43,732 nt of DNA from an uncultured Bacteroidales bacterium (GTDB taxonomy: Bacteria; Bacteroidota; Bacteroidia; Bacteroidales; Bacteroidaceae), in NCBI GenBank assembly GCA_902783885.1, contig CACZSQ010000001.1, positions 1-43,732 on the forward strand, written 5' to 3'. Positions 32,446 through 41,350 of the stretch are shown in pieces (the first letter of the stretch is position 1; each line of letters begins with the position of its first letter). The translations under genes and the position numbers were made by a program. A model generated the notes under the pieces. That model was not told the DNA's origin and ran no database searches. It was given only the letters and a program-made list of their open reading frames with translations.

Positions 32446-35400
32446 TTAGAATCCAATGGTCAAACCTACAGTATAGGATTTCGAACGCGGTGTCGGGTTG
32501 TTATCCGTGGTGACACCGTAACCGCCGTAACCCATTTCAGGATCCACGCCAGAATACTTGGTCAGGCAGAAGAGGTTGTTGGCACTGGCATAGATGTTGA
32601 GCTGACGCAGGTGCCACTTCTTCAGGAGCTTGGGATCAAAGCTATAGCTGAGCTGGAGGTAGTTCAGACGCAGGAACGTGCCGTCCTCCACAAAGCGGTC
32701 GCTGATGAGCGTGTTGTAGTTTGCGGTGAGGTTTCCGTTCAGGGCACGTGGTATCGTTGTGACGTCGCCCTCCTTACGCCAGCGGTAGTTCACCGCCTGG
32801 CTCTGGTTGTAGTTGCCGTTCATGCTCTCCATGTTCAGGCGAGCCATGTTCACGATATCATAGTCAATACGATAGTTGAACTGAGCGTTCAGGGTGAAGC
32901 GGTCGTAGTGGAACTTGAAGCCGAAACCGCCGGTGAGTTTAGGCAGGGAGTTGCCCAGATAGACGATATCCAGCTGGTTGATGTTACCGTCGTTGTTGAC
33001 ATCTTCGTAGATGGCATCGCCACCGCGGAAGCCGTAACCCTCGCCCGTCTCGCTCTTGTAGCAGAATCGCTGTTGGATGGGGTCGCCTTCACCGTCAGCT
33101 ACCCATTGTCCGTTCGCATTTGTGACGATTGGGAAGGTGATGCCGGCATTGAGGCAGTCCTGCAGCGTCATTCCCTTGAGGGCAGACGGCGACTGACCGC
33201 GTACAATCTTGCGGGCTGTGTTGTAGTCATACTGATAGACGCCCTTGCTGCGGAAACCGTAGATGGAGCCGAAGGGGTTGTCAATCTGCACACGTTGTAC
33301 GATGCTGGCGTTCTCCTCCTTCCAATCGCGGTTCAAGCTCTTGAGGATGATGGCGTCCATGTCTTTGATGGTGTTCTTGTTGTTGGCAAAGTTCACGTTC
33401 ACGTCCATGGAGAACTTGCCCATCTTGAGCAGGCGCTCACCCAGGATCTGGAACTCCCAACCCTTGTTCACCATCGTACCGTTGTTGACGATGCCGAGTC
33501 CGCTCCATCCGTTGGAGGTCGGAATGCCGGCATTATTCATCAGCATGTTCTTGGTTGTCTGCTTATAGAGTTCGACGACAAACTTCAGACGGTCGTCAAA
33601 GAAGCCGATGTCGAAACCTACGTTCCAGGTGTATTTGTCTTCCCAGCGCAGGTTGGTCAGCTTGAGGCCGTCTGGGTTCATAGCCGTCTGTGCCAGATAG
33701 CGGGCACCTGGGGAGAACTTGTTCACGAACAGGTAGTCGGCACCGGGAGAGTTACCGACAAGACCCCAACCGGGACGAACGCTCAACATAGACATCTTCA
33801 CCTTCTCACGGAAGAATTTCATGAAAGGCTCATCGATGATGTTCCATCGGCCGGACACAGCGGGGAAATAACCCCAGCGGTTGTTGGGACCGAACTTGGA
33901 GGTTCCATCGACACGGATGGAGAAGTCGAGCATATAGCGGCTCTTGTAGGAATAGTGAGCGGAGAAGGTGTAGTAGAGACTGCGCCACTCGTTATATCCG
34001 CTGCTCATGCCCGAGATGACACCGCCGGAGGTGACAGAGTTCAGGGATTCCGGCAGGCGGAAGACATCCGAGCCCTGACTGCTGGAGCTGCCGCTCACGA
34101 GCTGGAAACGTCCCATGGCAAGGAAATAGTGATCTTCGTTCTTGAAGTGGGGCTGGAATGTCAGGGTGTGAGTCGTCGTGAAGGCGAGGTTCTTGCGGCT
34201 GAAGCTTCCTGCCGTACCGTTGTCGTAGAAGCTGGTGTTGGCCAGGGAACGGGGGAAGTTCTTGTCGGTGAAGTCGTTATAGATGTTCATGACCACACGA
34301 CCGTTGTATCGCAGCTGTGTGGAATTCTCATCGAGACCCAGCAGCTTGTATTCGAGTTCCAACTCAGGAGTGATGTCGTACGTAGTCTGCTTATTCATGG
34401 CATATTCAGCGACTGCCAAGGGGTTGTGCATGTTGCGCTGATCCTTGAAGTAGTTGACATAGTCGCCAGTCAGTCTGCCGTGGTTCGTGAAGGCGTCGCT
34501 GGGTACGATGTAATACTCACCTGTGTTGTACTCCTGCCCATTGGCGTCGCGCTCATAGCGATAGGGCGAGAGGTTAGGCATCTTCTGACGTGCGATGTCC
34601 AGCAGCTTCTCATAGTTGCGATCGTTCTTGGTGTAGGTCAATGAGAAGTTAGACATGATCTTGATGCGGTCGTTGACATAGTAGTCCAGAGCCATGCGCG
34701 TGGAGAAGCGGTTGAGCTTCTGCTTGATGATGGTACCGGTCTCATGGTCGTAACCGCCGGAGATGCGGAACAGCGTCTTCTCATCACCGCCCGAGATGCT
34801 CACATAGTGGTTCTGGCGCAGACCGTTCTGCGACACGAGGTCCACCCAGTCGGTGTTCTTGTTGAACATCAGGTACTCCGAGTCGTTCTCGTCGTAGTTG
34901 AGTTCAGGAACATTACTGATGTAATACGGGTTCTGCGTGGGGTTGAAGTATGCCTCCTTCATGAGCATGGTGTATTGGTCACCCGTGAGCAGGTCCATAC
35001 CCTTCGGCTGATGGGTCATGGTCATCTTCACCGAGTAGCTGACCTGCGGAGCACCGCGCTTACCACGTTTGGTGGTGATCTCGATGACACCGTTAGCACC
35101 CTGAGAACCCCAGATGGCCGTAGCGGCAGCATCCTTGAGGACCTTGATGTCCTCGATATCCTCTGTGTTCACGTTCAGCAACTGTGCGAACTTCTCTTCG
35201 TTGGCTGTCGAGGAATCGAAGTCGCTCAGGTCCACGTTCCACACGTTGCCGTTGACCACAATCAGCGGCTCGTTGGAAGTCAGGGTAGATACCGTGGAGG
35301 CACCGCGGAGGCGCATACTTGTGCCGGAACCGAGGTCACCGGAGTTGGCCACGATGTCCAGACCGGCAATACGTCCCTGCAGGGCTTCGTCCACCGACGT

Positions 35401-35832
35401 GATACCCAGACCCTCGAACTCCTTGGCGGAGATGCCCTGTGCCGAGAAGCTGACTTCTCGCTCGGGGATGGCCAGACCCGAAGTCTTCATCTTCTTCTTG
35501 GCCTTGACCTCCACGACCTTCATCTGTTTGGCATTCTCCTCCATCTTGATCTTGAAGATGGTCTTGTTGATGGGCAGAATCTGTGTCTTCATGCCCATAT
35601 AGGAGAATCGAACTTTATTACTCTGGCTCTTGATGGGCAACACGAAGTTACCGTTCATGTCCGTCACCGTGGCATTCACCATACGGTTGGAAGCGTCAAT
35701 CTCAACGATGTTGACGCCCGGGAGCACGTCGAAGTCGTCACTCACCGTACCACTGATGCGCGTGATCTGTGCCATCGCCAGTGTCGTCACCAGCCAAAGG
35801 CTGATGGATATGTAATATCTCAGTGCTTTCAT
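32446..35832 (-). CDS. SusC/RagA-like TonB-dependent outer-membrane transporter (first pair)
   Basis: An outer-membrane transporter of 1128 residues. The signal peptide ends near AMA (about residue 21). A carboxypeptidase-regulatory-like domain follows (about 24-95, ISGTVSDDFDVLPGVNIVEI), then a lysine-rich linker (VKAKKKMKTS). The plug (about 120-240) has the SusC signatures SVDEALQGRIAGLDIV, MRLRGASTVS, EPLIVVNG and ATAIWGSQGANGVIEITTK. The barrel ends YTVGLTIGF with a terminal aromatic residue as required for outer-membrane insertion. There is no STN domain. Its ATG overlaps the stop codon of the upstream fasciclin gene by four bases (ATGA). The two SusC proteins of the operon differ throughout and are not recent copies of each other. 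Confidence 0.95.
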   Translation of the reverse strand: MKALRYYISISLWLVTTLAMAQITRISGTVSDDFDVLPGVNIVEIDASNRMVNATVTDMNGNFVLPIKSQSNKVRFSYMGMKTQILPINKTIFKIKMEENAKQMKVVEVKAKKKMKTSGLAIPEREVSFSAQGISAKEFEGLGITSVDEALQGRIAGLDIVANSGDLGSGTSMRLRGASTVSTLTSNEPLIVVNGNVWNVDLSDFDSSTANEEKFAQLLNVNTEDIEDIKVLKDAAATAIWGSQGANGVIEITTKRGKRGAPQVSYSVKMTMTHQPKGMDLLTGDQYTMLMKEAYFNPTQNPYYISNVPELNYDENDSEYLMFNKNTDWVDLVSQNGLRQNHYVSISGGDEKTLFRISGGYDHETGTIIKQKLNRFSTRMALDYYVNDRIKIMSNFSLTYTKNDRNYEKLLDIARQKMPNLSPYRYERDANGQEYNTGEYYIVPSDAFTNHGRLTGDYVNYFKDQRNMHNPLAVAEYAMNKQTTYDITPELELEYKLLGLDENSTQLRYNGRVVMNIYNDFTDKNFPRSLANTSFYDNGTAGSFSRKNLAFTTTHTLTFQPHFKNEDHYFLAMGRFQLVSGSSSSQGSDVFRLPESLNSVTSGGVISGMSSGYNEWRSLYYTFSAHYSYKSRYMLDFSIRVDGTSKFGPNNRWGYFPAVSGRWNIIDEPFMKFFREKVKMSMLSVRPGWGLVGNSPGADYLFVNKFSPGARYLAQTAMNPDGLKLTNLRWEDKYTWNVGFDIGFFDDRLKFVVELYKQTTKNMLMNNAGIPTSNGWSGLGIVNNGTMVNKGWEFQILGERLLKMGKFSMDVNVNFANNKNTIKDMDAIILKSLNRDWKEENASIVQRVQIDNPFGSIYGFRSKGVYQYDYNTARKIVRGQSPSALKGMTLQDCLNAGITFPIVTNANGQWVADGEGDPIQQRFCYKSETGEGYGFRGGDAIYEDVNNDGNINQLDIVYLGNSLPKLTGGFGFKFHYDRFTLNAQFNYRIDYDIVNMARLNMESMNGNYNQSQAVNYRWRKEGDVTTIPRALNGNLTANYNTLISDRFVEDGTFLRLNYLQLSYSFDPKLLKKWHLRQLNIYASANNLFCLTKYSGVDPEMGYGGYGVTTDNNPTPRSKSYTVGLTIGF

Positions 35833-38783
35833 CTTCTATTCCTTTTAGCGTATTTCTTTACATCTCCTCCTTTTGGCAGCCAGTCGGGCCATACATCGTC
35901 GGCATTGGGGAATGTCGAGGGCAGGAACTGCTCTTTCTCGTCGTACAGGAGCACCTTGTCAATCAGGTGATTCACGACATAGGACGAAGAGAAGATAGTC
36001 TTGTCTGAGCTGTTAAAGAGATACTGACGTGACACCTTGTTGCTGTCATCGCCAGGGATGACATTTGCGGTGAGTGTCTGCTCGGCGCCACTCATATCTT
36101 TATATGTACGCGTGAGAGAGATGTCGGTACCGGTGTTGGTGACGGAGAGTGTGCGGAAGCGGCTCATCTCCAGGTCAACGGAGGATGTCTCGTGGAGAAC
36201 GTTGGTGATCTGCTCGCCGCCGATGAAGATGGAGCCGTCCTGGATGTGCAGACGGATGAACTCGTCGATGATGTTCTGTATCTTGTCCTGCAGTTCCTTC
36301 ACCTCAGCCACTTTATCGTCGTAGGTCGTTTGCATGTCTTCTGCCGGGTCATAGTTCTCGAGAGCTTCCATGAGTTTCTCATAATCGTTGATGAGTTGGT
36401 CGGACGGCAGCTTGCCCTCTGCAACGAGCTGGTCAATCAGGTCGTTCTGCGGGACATAGACGGTATAGTGGTAGTTGGCAAACAGCGTGATGGGGTGCCC
36501 GATGGCCACGTGTCCGTCCATCGTGTTGGACTTGGAGTAGAACGACGATGCTTTCAGCAGGCGTGAGAAAGCCGTGTATTCCGGATGATGGAGCACATCG
36601 TTGAGCATGGAGTCGGGCGTAATGATGGTTGTCTGCGGCAGCTGGCTCATGATGTAGGTGACGCCGTTGCCATGAGCAGTCTTGTCGTAGGACTGCGTGA
36701 TGGGCGTGCTTGTGTTCTCATTCATCTGCTTGGAGCCTGCAATCGTTGCCACGGAGCTGCCGGAGTAGGTGACGCTCACGGGGCTGCCGGTCTTGGTCTG
36801 ATAGACCGTCTGTCCGGGCGTGAAGGACTTGGTCTTGCCGTCGCGCTGGCCGTGAACCACGATGGAGTTGTCGATGATGTCATAGAGGCGGTTGGCCACC
36901 ACTGTGATGTTGGGTTGGGCGGCGCGTGCAGCCTTGGTTTCGGTGACGTTGCCCTCTTCGTCCAGCAGATAGGCAGTAGCCTGTACGGGTTCCTTGGACT
37001 TGGGGTTCAGGGTGAACACGAAAGCCTGTGGCTTCTGCTTATCCACGAAGGAATAGGGGTCAATGTAATAGACCTTTTCGGGTGCCATGGCTGGGTAGCC
37101 GAAGGCGTCGTCGGTCGGAAGCAGGAAACTGTAGATACTGCTCATGGAGTTCAGGTAAGCCTTGAACTCGTGCAGCTTCCACGCGCCACGGATGGTGGCT
37201 TCGTCGCTCAGGTTTGTGTTCAATCCCGTGGGGTCGTAAGTGAGCAGCTTGTTGCTGATTTTCATGTCGCCCGTCTCGTCGGCGCGCAGGAGTGCGGGGA
37301 AGAGCACAGATTCGTGCTCAGGTGCAGCGAACACACTTCCCACCTCATAGACCACGCCGTTGCAGGCGAGATAGGCATTCTTGATGTTGTCGATGGTGAT
37401 GCCCATAGGCTCAGCTGCCGTGTTCTTCATGGCTGAGAGCTTGCTGGGTATGGTGGCACGGAAACTCTTCTGGATGCAGTTGTTGATGAACGGAGCCACC
37501 AAGTTATCGGGCACGTTGTCCCAGTTCTGTCCGTACTTGTCACCGATGTCCTTGCCGCCACCGCTACTGCTCGTGAGGTAGTTCTGCATCTGTTCATCGT
37601 TGGGCACGAACATGGCGGCAGCATCCTCTTCGATACCGTATTGGTTAGAAGCGGTGTAGATGATATAGCTGTTCCATCCCGGGTCAATGCTCAGCTTGTC
37701 ATCGACCGTCACGGTCGCACCTGAGGTGCCGATGTAATCGCCGAGGCCGTGGTTGAGGGATGAATTGAAATAGCGCTTGCTATAGAGGTAATCCACCGTT
37801 CCGTCGGGGTACTCAACATAGCTGATAATCTGTGGATAGCTGAAGCGGTCGAGCAGTTTGCTGAAGATGCTGAACTGGGGCTTAGAGGCAATCACCTCGG
37901 CCATGTTGTTCAACTGCTCAGGCACCTCGGACACGACATGGATGTAGCCGTTCTGGCAGGTGATGTCCTGCAGGAACTCCTTCGTCTTGCCTGTGCTCTC
38001 CACGTCGCGCGACGGCCAACGTCCCGTGTTGGGGGAGATGGGATTTCCGTTCACGAAGCTCTGGTCGAGTGAGACGGCCTTTCCTCCCGTGAGGATGGAG
38101 AGGTCCTTCTCCGTAAAAGAGTTTTGCATCATGAAGCGAGGCAGGAAATAGAGCATCGGCACGGGGTCGGAATAGCTTGCGCCTGACGAGTTCCTGTACG
38201 CCTTCAGCAGCAAGATGTTCTCCTGGTCGCGGACGGCAGCCCAGTGATCGACGTAGTTGTCACGTGAGGGCGCCTGCTCAGGCATCTTCGCTGCCGGCAA
38301 CACCTCGATGGAGTCAGCGTAGTCCATACGTGTGATATGGCGCATACAGACGTCTTCGGTCGGCGGGTTGCCGGTCTTGTTGCCGAGAAGGTCAATCAGA
38401 TAGGCGTTGTTGATCATGGCCGCCTTCAGGAGATTTTTCTTCTCAGCCTTGGAGAGCTCGCTGACCGAGCTGACGCCACGTTTGCTCAGGAAACGGGCCC
38501 AGGCATCGTCATCGGCCACAAACAACGTCATACTACCCGTTGTCCGCAAGAGCGAAGGATACTCAGACAGCTCGGGATCGTTGATCAGCGCGAGCGTCTG
38601 CGTGAAAGAACCGCGGGATTCCAGTTCTTCGTAGATACTGCTACCTAACCACTCGGGAGTGCCTGTGAGCAACTGGTCATCCTTACAGGAGGAGGACGTC
38701 AGGCCCCAGCCGGTGATGAGCATAGCCGTACAAGCATAACTTGCCCATAAAGCAAGCCTACGCTTCAGAATACAATTGTCCAT
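35829..38783 (-). CDS. Large multi-fasciclin surface lipoprotein, first gene of operon
   Basis: A lipoprotein of 984 residues and the first gene of the operon. Lipobox SSSC (Cys33) is followed by KDD. At least three FAS1-like units are visible. One is at about 55-200 (SGSFT-type start, MTLFVADDDAWARFL near 85-100). One is at about 300-510 (FSIFSKLLDRF, AMFVPNDEQMQNYL near 394). One is in the last third (about 720-900; YTAFSRLLKASSF, YTVYVPQNDLIDQLV near 774, then FIRLHIQDGSIFIGGEQ). The middle (about 520-720) may hold a further degenerate unit. Overlap of its stop with the susC start (ATGA) ties its synthesis to that of the transporter. The likely role is a surface receptor or scaffold for the SusCD complex. 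The ligand is unknown. Confidence 0.87.
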   Translation of the reverse strand: MDNCILKRRLALWASYACTAMLITGWGLTSSSCKDDQLLTGTPEWLGSSIYEELESRGSFTQTLALINDPELSEYPSLLRTTGSMTLFVADDDAWARFLSKRGVSSVSELSKAEKKNLLKAAMINNAYLIDLLGNKTGNPPTEDVCMRHITRMDYADSIEVLPAAKMPEQAPSRDNYVDHWAAVRDQENILLLKAYRNSSGASYSDPVPMLYFLPRFMMQNSFTEKDLSILTGGKAVSLDQSFVNGNPISPNTGRWPSRDVESTGKTKEFLQDITCQNGYIHVVSEVPEQLNNMAEVIASKPQFSIFSKLLDRFSYPQIISYVEYPDGTVDYLYSKRYFNSSLNHGLGDYIGTSGATVTVDDKLSIDPGWNSYIIYTASNQYGIEEDAAAMFVPNDEQMQNYLTSSSGGGKDIGDKYGQNWDNVPDNLVAPFINNCIQKSFRATIPSKLSAMKNTAAEPMGITIDNIKNAYLACNGVVYEVGSVFAAPEHESVLFPALLRADETGDMKISNKLLTYDPTGLNTNLSDEATIRGAWKLHEFKAYLNSMSSIYSFLLPTDDAFGYPAMAPEKVYYIDPYSFVDKQKPQAFVFTLNPKSKEPVQATAYLLDEEGNVTETKAARAAQPNITVVANRLYDIIDNSIVVHGQRDGKTKSFTPGQTVYQTKTGSPVSVTYSGSSVATIAGSKQMNENTSTPITQSYDKTAHGNGVTYIMSQLPQTTIITPDSMLNDVLHHPEYTAFSRLLKASSFYSKSNTMDGHVAIGHPITLFANYHYTVYVPQNDLIDQLVAEGKLPSDQLINDYEKLMEALENYDPAEDMQTTYDDKVAEVKELQDKIQNIIDEFIRLHIQDGSIFIGGEQITNVLHETSSVDLEMSRFRTLSVTNTGTDISLTRTYKDMSGAEQTLTANVIPGDDSNKVSRQYLFNSSDKTIFSSSYVVNHLIDKVLLYDEKEQFLPSTFPNADDVWPDWLPKGGDVKKYAKRNRR

Positions 38784-38882
38784 GCGTGATTATAATGTTA
38801 TTTATTGATTTCCTTTTGGTTATTAGCGCTTCGTCAGCGCCTTTTCGCCATCGAAAGTGAATATTGAACGCTTTATTGGTGT

Positions 38883-38915
38883 CAAATTTACAACAAATAT
38901 TTACATTCGTGCAAA
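38883..38915 (-). promoter_or_regulatory. Promoter of the seven-gene fasciclin-SusCD operon
   Basis: On the - strand: TTTG (38915-38912), a 21-bp spacer, TAAATTTG (38890-38883). The predicted leader before the ATG at 38783 is about 95 nt. It contains a small hairpin (GCGCT with AGCGC around 38826-38840). I found no other consensus promoter within the operon. A housekeeping-type promoter instead of an ECF-sigma site fits the absence of STN domains in both SusC proteins. Confidence 0.65.
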
Positions 38916-38954
38916 TTTTTGTTCAACGAATAACAGAAAAATGTTATCAAACAT

Positions 38955-38990
38955 AAAAAAAGAGCAGTATGACCGAAGTCAGTACTGCTC
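38955..38990 (-). terminator. Terminator of panB, overlapping its stop codon
   Basis: On the - strand GAGCAGTA (38990-38983) pairs with TACTGCTC (38969-38962), followed by TTTTTTTATG. The 5' arm of the stem lies within the last three codons of panB (Glu-Gln-Tyr and the first bases of the stop region). Confidence 0.85.
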
Positions 38991-39800
38991 GTTGGCGTTG
39001 GGGAAATCTTTGCTTTTGACATCTGCCACATAGTTCCCGATGGCGTCCGTCATGACATCGTATAGATTAGCGTATCGTCGCAGGAACTTAGGCGAGAAGC
39101 CTTTGTTGATGCCCAGCAGGTCGTGGATGACCAGCACCTGCCCGTCGCAGCCTCCGCCGGCGCCGATGCCGATGACGGGAATCTGCACGCTCTGGGTGAC
39201 CTCCGCGGCCAGGGCTGCCGGAATCTTCTCCAGCACGATGGCGAAGCAGCCGGCTTCGGCGAGCGCCTGCGCATCATCGCGCAGCTTCTGGGCTTCGGCT
39301 TCCTCCTTGGCCCGCACGGCATAAGTCCCGAACTTGTTGATGCTCTGGGGTGTCAGCCCCAGGTGACCGCACACGGGAATGCCGGCGTCCAGGATGCCGC
39401 GGATGGCGGGAATAATCTCTACCCCACCCTCCAGCTTCAGGGCGTCGCAACCGCTCTCCTGCATGATGCGCACGGCGTTGCGCACGGCGTCCTGCGGGTC
39501 CACCTGATAGGTGCCGAAAGGCATGTCACACACCACCAGCGCACGTTTCACGCCTCGCACGACACTACGCGCGTGATATATCATTTGGTCTATGGTGATG
39601 GGGAGCGTCGTCACGTTGCCGGCCATCGTGTTCGAGGCACTGTCGCCGACGAGAATCACGTCAACGCCTGCGCCATCGACAATCTGTGCCATAGAATAAT
39701 CATAAGAGGTGAGCATAGCTATTTTCTTGCCGCTCTGTTTCATTTCAAACAGACGATGCGTGGTCACTTTTCGCGTATCATCTACCAAATATCCTGCCAT
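38979..39800 (-). CDS. panB: 3-methyl-2-oxobutanoate hydroxymethyltransferase
   Basis: A cytoplasmic enzyme of 273 residues that makes ketopantoate from 2-oxoisovalerate and methylene-tetrahydrofolate, the first committed step of pantothenate and coenzyme A synthesis. Family signatures are clear: [19 protein letters not shown], the metal-site [44 protein letters not shown] and the active-site [15 protein letters not shown]. Length fits the family (260-280). The start at 39800 gives [21 protein letters not shown], a normal N terminus. No other pantothenate gene is in the window. It is transcribed away from the flippase gene and is insulated from the SusCD operon by its own terminator. Confidence 0.97.
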   Translation of the reverse strand: MAGYLVDDTRKVTTHRLFEMKQSGKKIAMLTSYDYSMAQIVDGAGVDVILVGDSASNTMAGNVTTLPITIDQMIYHARSVVRGVKRALVVCDMPFGTYQVDPQDAVRNAVRIMQESGCDALKLEGGVEIIPAIRGILDAGIPVCGHLGLTPQSINKFGTYAVRAKEEAEAQKLRDDAQALAEAGCFAIVLEKIPAALAAEVTQSVQIPVIGIGAGGGCDGQVLVIHDLLGINKGFSPKFLRRYANLYDVMTDAIGNYVADVKSKDFPNANEQY

Positions 39801-39829
39801 TGTGAATGAATAATGTTAAAATTTGGCCG

Positions 39830-39837
39830 CAAAGTTA
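39830..39837 (-). promoter_or_regulatory. Promoter -7 element of panB
   Basis: On the - strand this is TAACTTTG, matching TAnnTTTG. I see no convincing TTTG at the usual upstream distance. The leader before the ATG at 39800 would be about 25 nt. Confidence 0.5.
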
Positions 39838-39860
39838 CGCAAAACTCATAAAAAAATCGT

Positions 39861-39868
39861 TACCTTTG
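39861..39868 (+). promoter_or_regulatory. Promoter -7 element of the flippase/glycosyltransferase pair
   Basis: TACCTTTG matches TAnnTTTG. No clear -33 element is visible at 19-21 bp. The element decides the start codon of the next gene: the ATG at 39806 would lie upstream of the transcript, which favours the GTG at 39890. Confidence 0.5.
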
Positions 39869-39889
39869 TGCCCAAATTATTCAAAAAAA

Positions 39890-41350
39890 GTGCAGCAGAC
39901 ACCAAAATACGGCAAGACAACGCTGGACCACGTGCTGAAATACACGGGCGTTTTCGGCGGCGTGCAGGGGCTCAACATTCTCATGAGCATTGTGCGTAAC
40001 AAATTGGCGTCAAAGCTGTTGGGCGCTGCCGGCATCGGCCTCATGGGCTATTATGTCTCGGGTGCAGACTTGGCGAGCAACTGTTCCAACATGGGCATCC
40101 CCATCTCCTCGGTGCAACACCTCTCCGAGCTCTTCGAGACCGGCGACAAAGCCCGCATCAGCCGCTTCATCCTCATCGTGCGCACATGGTGCCTGTGGAC
40201 GGCGCTCCTTGCCGCCCTGCTCTGTGGAGTCGGCGCTGCGGTTTACGACTGGCATTTCGTGCTCCTCGTGCCTATGGTCATGGCGCTGGCCGTCATGGGC
40301 GGCGAGCTCTCCATTCTCAAGGGGATGCGCCACCTCAAGCGCCTGGCTACCATCTCCGTCATTGCCGCCGTCGCCACCTTCGCCCTCACGATACCTTTCT
40401 TCTGGGCCTTCCGCCTCCAGGGCATCATCCTCTCCATCGACTGCACGGCGGTGGCCATCACCGTCATCCACCTCTGCTTCACGCTGCCCCTCTACCCCTG
40501 GCGCGTGGCACCGCTCTCCACGCAGATCTTCCGTGAGGGGATGCCTCTCCTGCGCGTAGGCATACCCTATGTGCTCACGGGCATTGCCGGCGCCGCCATG
40601 ACCTTTGCGCTGCAAGCCTTCCTCAAGACCTACAGCTCCGAGGCTACGCTGGGCTACTACCGCGTCGGCTACACCGTCATGGTGAGCTATGCCGGCATCG
40701 TCTTCAAGGCCCTTGAACCCGACTTCTTCCCCCGCCTCTCCAGCGTCTCCCACGACGTACAGCGCTGCAACCAGACCATCAACCAGCAGGTCCGGGCCCT
40801 GCTGCTACTCATGTCCCCGATGCTGATAGCCCTCATCCTGCTCATGCCCGTCATCCTGCAGGTGCTCTACACCAGCGAGTTCATGCCGGCGTGCGACATG
40901 ACCGTCTGCGCCGTCTTCTATATGTTCTTCCGCTGCCTCTCCGTGCCCATCGCCTACACAGCGCTCGCACGCGGCGACTCCAAGACCTACATGGCCATGG
41001 AGATGATCTACGATGTCTTCTCCCTCTCGGTCATCATCGGCTGCTACCTCCAATGGCAGCTCATTGGCATAGGCATAGGTCTCTCCCTCTCCGGGCTCTT
41101 CGACCTCCTGCTCGTGGGCACCTGCTATGCCCGCTTCTATCACTTCCGCCTTGAGCGCACGTCCCTGCTGCTGTTCATCGAGCAGGCCCTGCTGCTCTCA
41201 GTCGCCGTGGCCTTCTGTCTGCTGCTGCCCGGCGCGTGGAAGTACGCCCTCGGCGGCCTGCTGTTCCTGCTCTCCGCTTGGCGAAGCTACAGCATCCTCA
41301 GCCGCGAGTCCGACTTCGTTCAGAAACTCATCAAACGCTTCCGCCCATGA
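39890..41350 (+). CDS. Wzx-like O-antigen/polysaccharide flippase (MATE-like superfamily)
   Basis: An inner-membrane protein of 486 residues counted from the GTG at 39890. The longer version from 39806 begins before the putative promoter and adds a basic, non-conserved stretch. Twelve or so hydrophobic helices are visible, starting with YTGVFGGVQGLNILMSIVRN. The segment LLGAAGIGLMGYYVSGADLA and the following NMGIPISSVQHLSEL fit the WzxE-like oligosaccharide translocase branch. Such proteins flip undecaprenyl-linked repeat units to the periplasm for lipopolysaccharide or capsule assembly. The stop codon overlaps the start of the glycosyltransferase gene (ATGA), so the two are cotranscribed and probably serve the same glycan. 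Codons are strikingly G/C-ending compared with genes to the left. Confidence 0.85.
   Translation: MQQTPKYGKTTLDHVLKYTGVFGGVQGLNILMSIVRNKLASKLLGAAGIGLMGYYVSGADLASNCSNMGIPISSVQHLSELFETGDKARISRFILIVRTWCLWTALLAALLCGVGAAVYDWHFVLLVPMVMALAVMGGELSILKGMRHLKRLATISVIAAVATFALTIPFFWAFRLQGIILSIDCTAVAITVIHLCFTLPLYPWRVAPLSTQIFREGMPLLRVGIPYVLTGIAGAAMTFALQAFLKTYSSEATLGYYRVGYTVMVSYAGIVFKALEPDFFPRLSSVSHDVQRCNQTINQQVRALLLLMSPMLIALILLMPVILQVLYTSEFMPACDMTVCAVFYMFFRCLSVPIAYTALARGDSKTYMAMEMIYDVFSLSVIIGCYLQWQLIGIGIGLSLSGLFDLLLVGTCYARFYHFRLERTSLLLFIEQALLLSVAVAFCLLLPGAWKYALGGLLFLLSAWRSYSILSRESDFVQKLIKRFRP

Noticed and set aside
32425..34644. A 739-codon open frame on the + strand, antisense to the first susC
   Set aside because: The - strand frame is an unmistakable SusC. 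The antisense product has no signal, motif or domain, and its hydrophobic Val/His-rich make-up is what codon bias of the true gene produces on the other strand. A 408-codon frame at 34744-35970 has the same origin.
20939..38783. Classical polysaccharide utilisation locus with regulator
   Set aside because: No carbohydrate-active enzyme, hybrid two-component system, SusR or ECF sigma/anti-sigma pair was found in or next to the operon, and neither SusC has an STN domain.
40010..40753. Long frames antisense and out of frame inside the flippase and glycosyltransferase genes
   Set aside because: They arise from few stop codons in GC-rich DNA. Products are low-complexity (Glu/Gly/Asp/Arg-rich) without domains.
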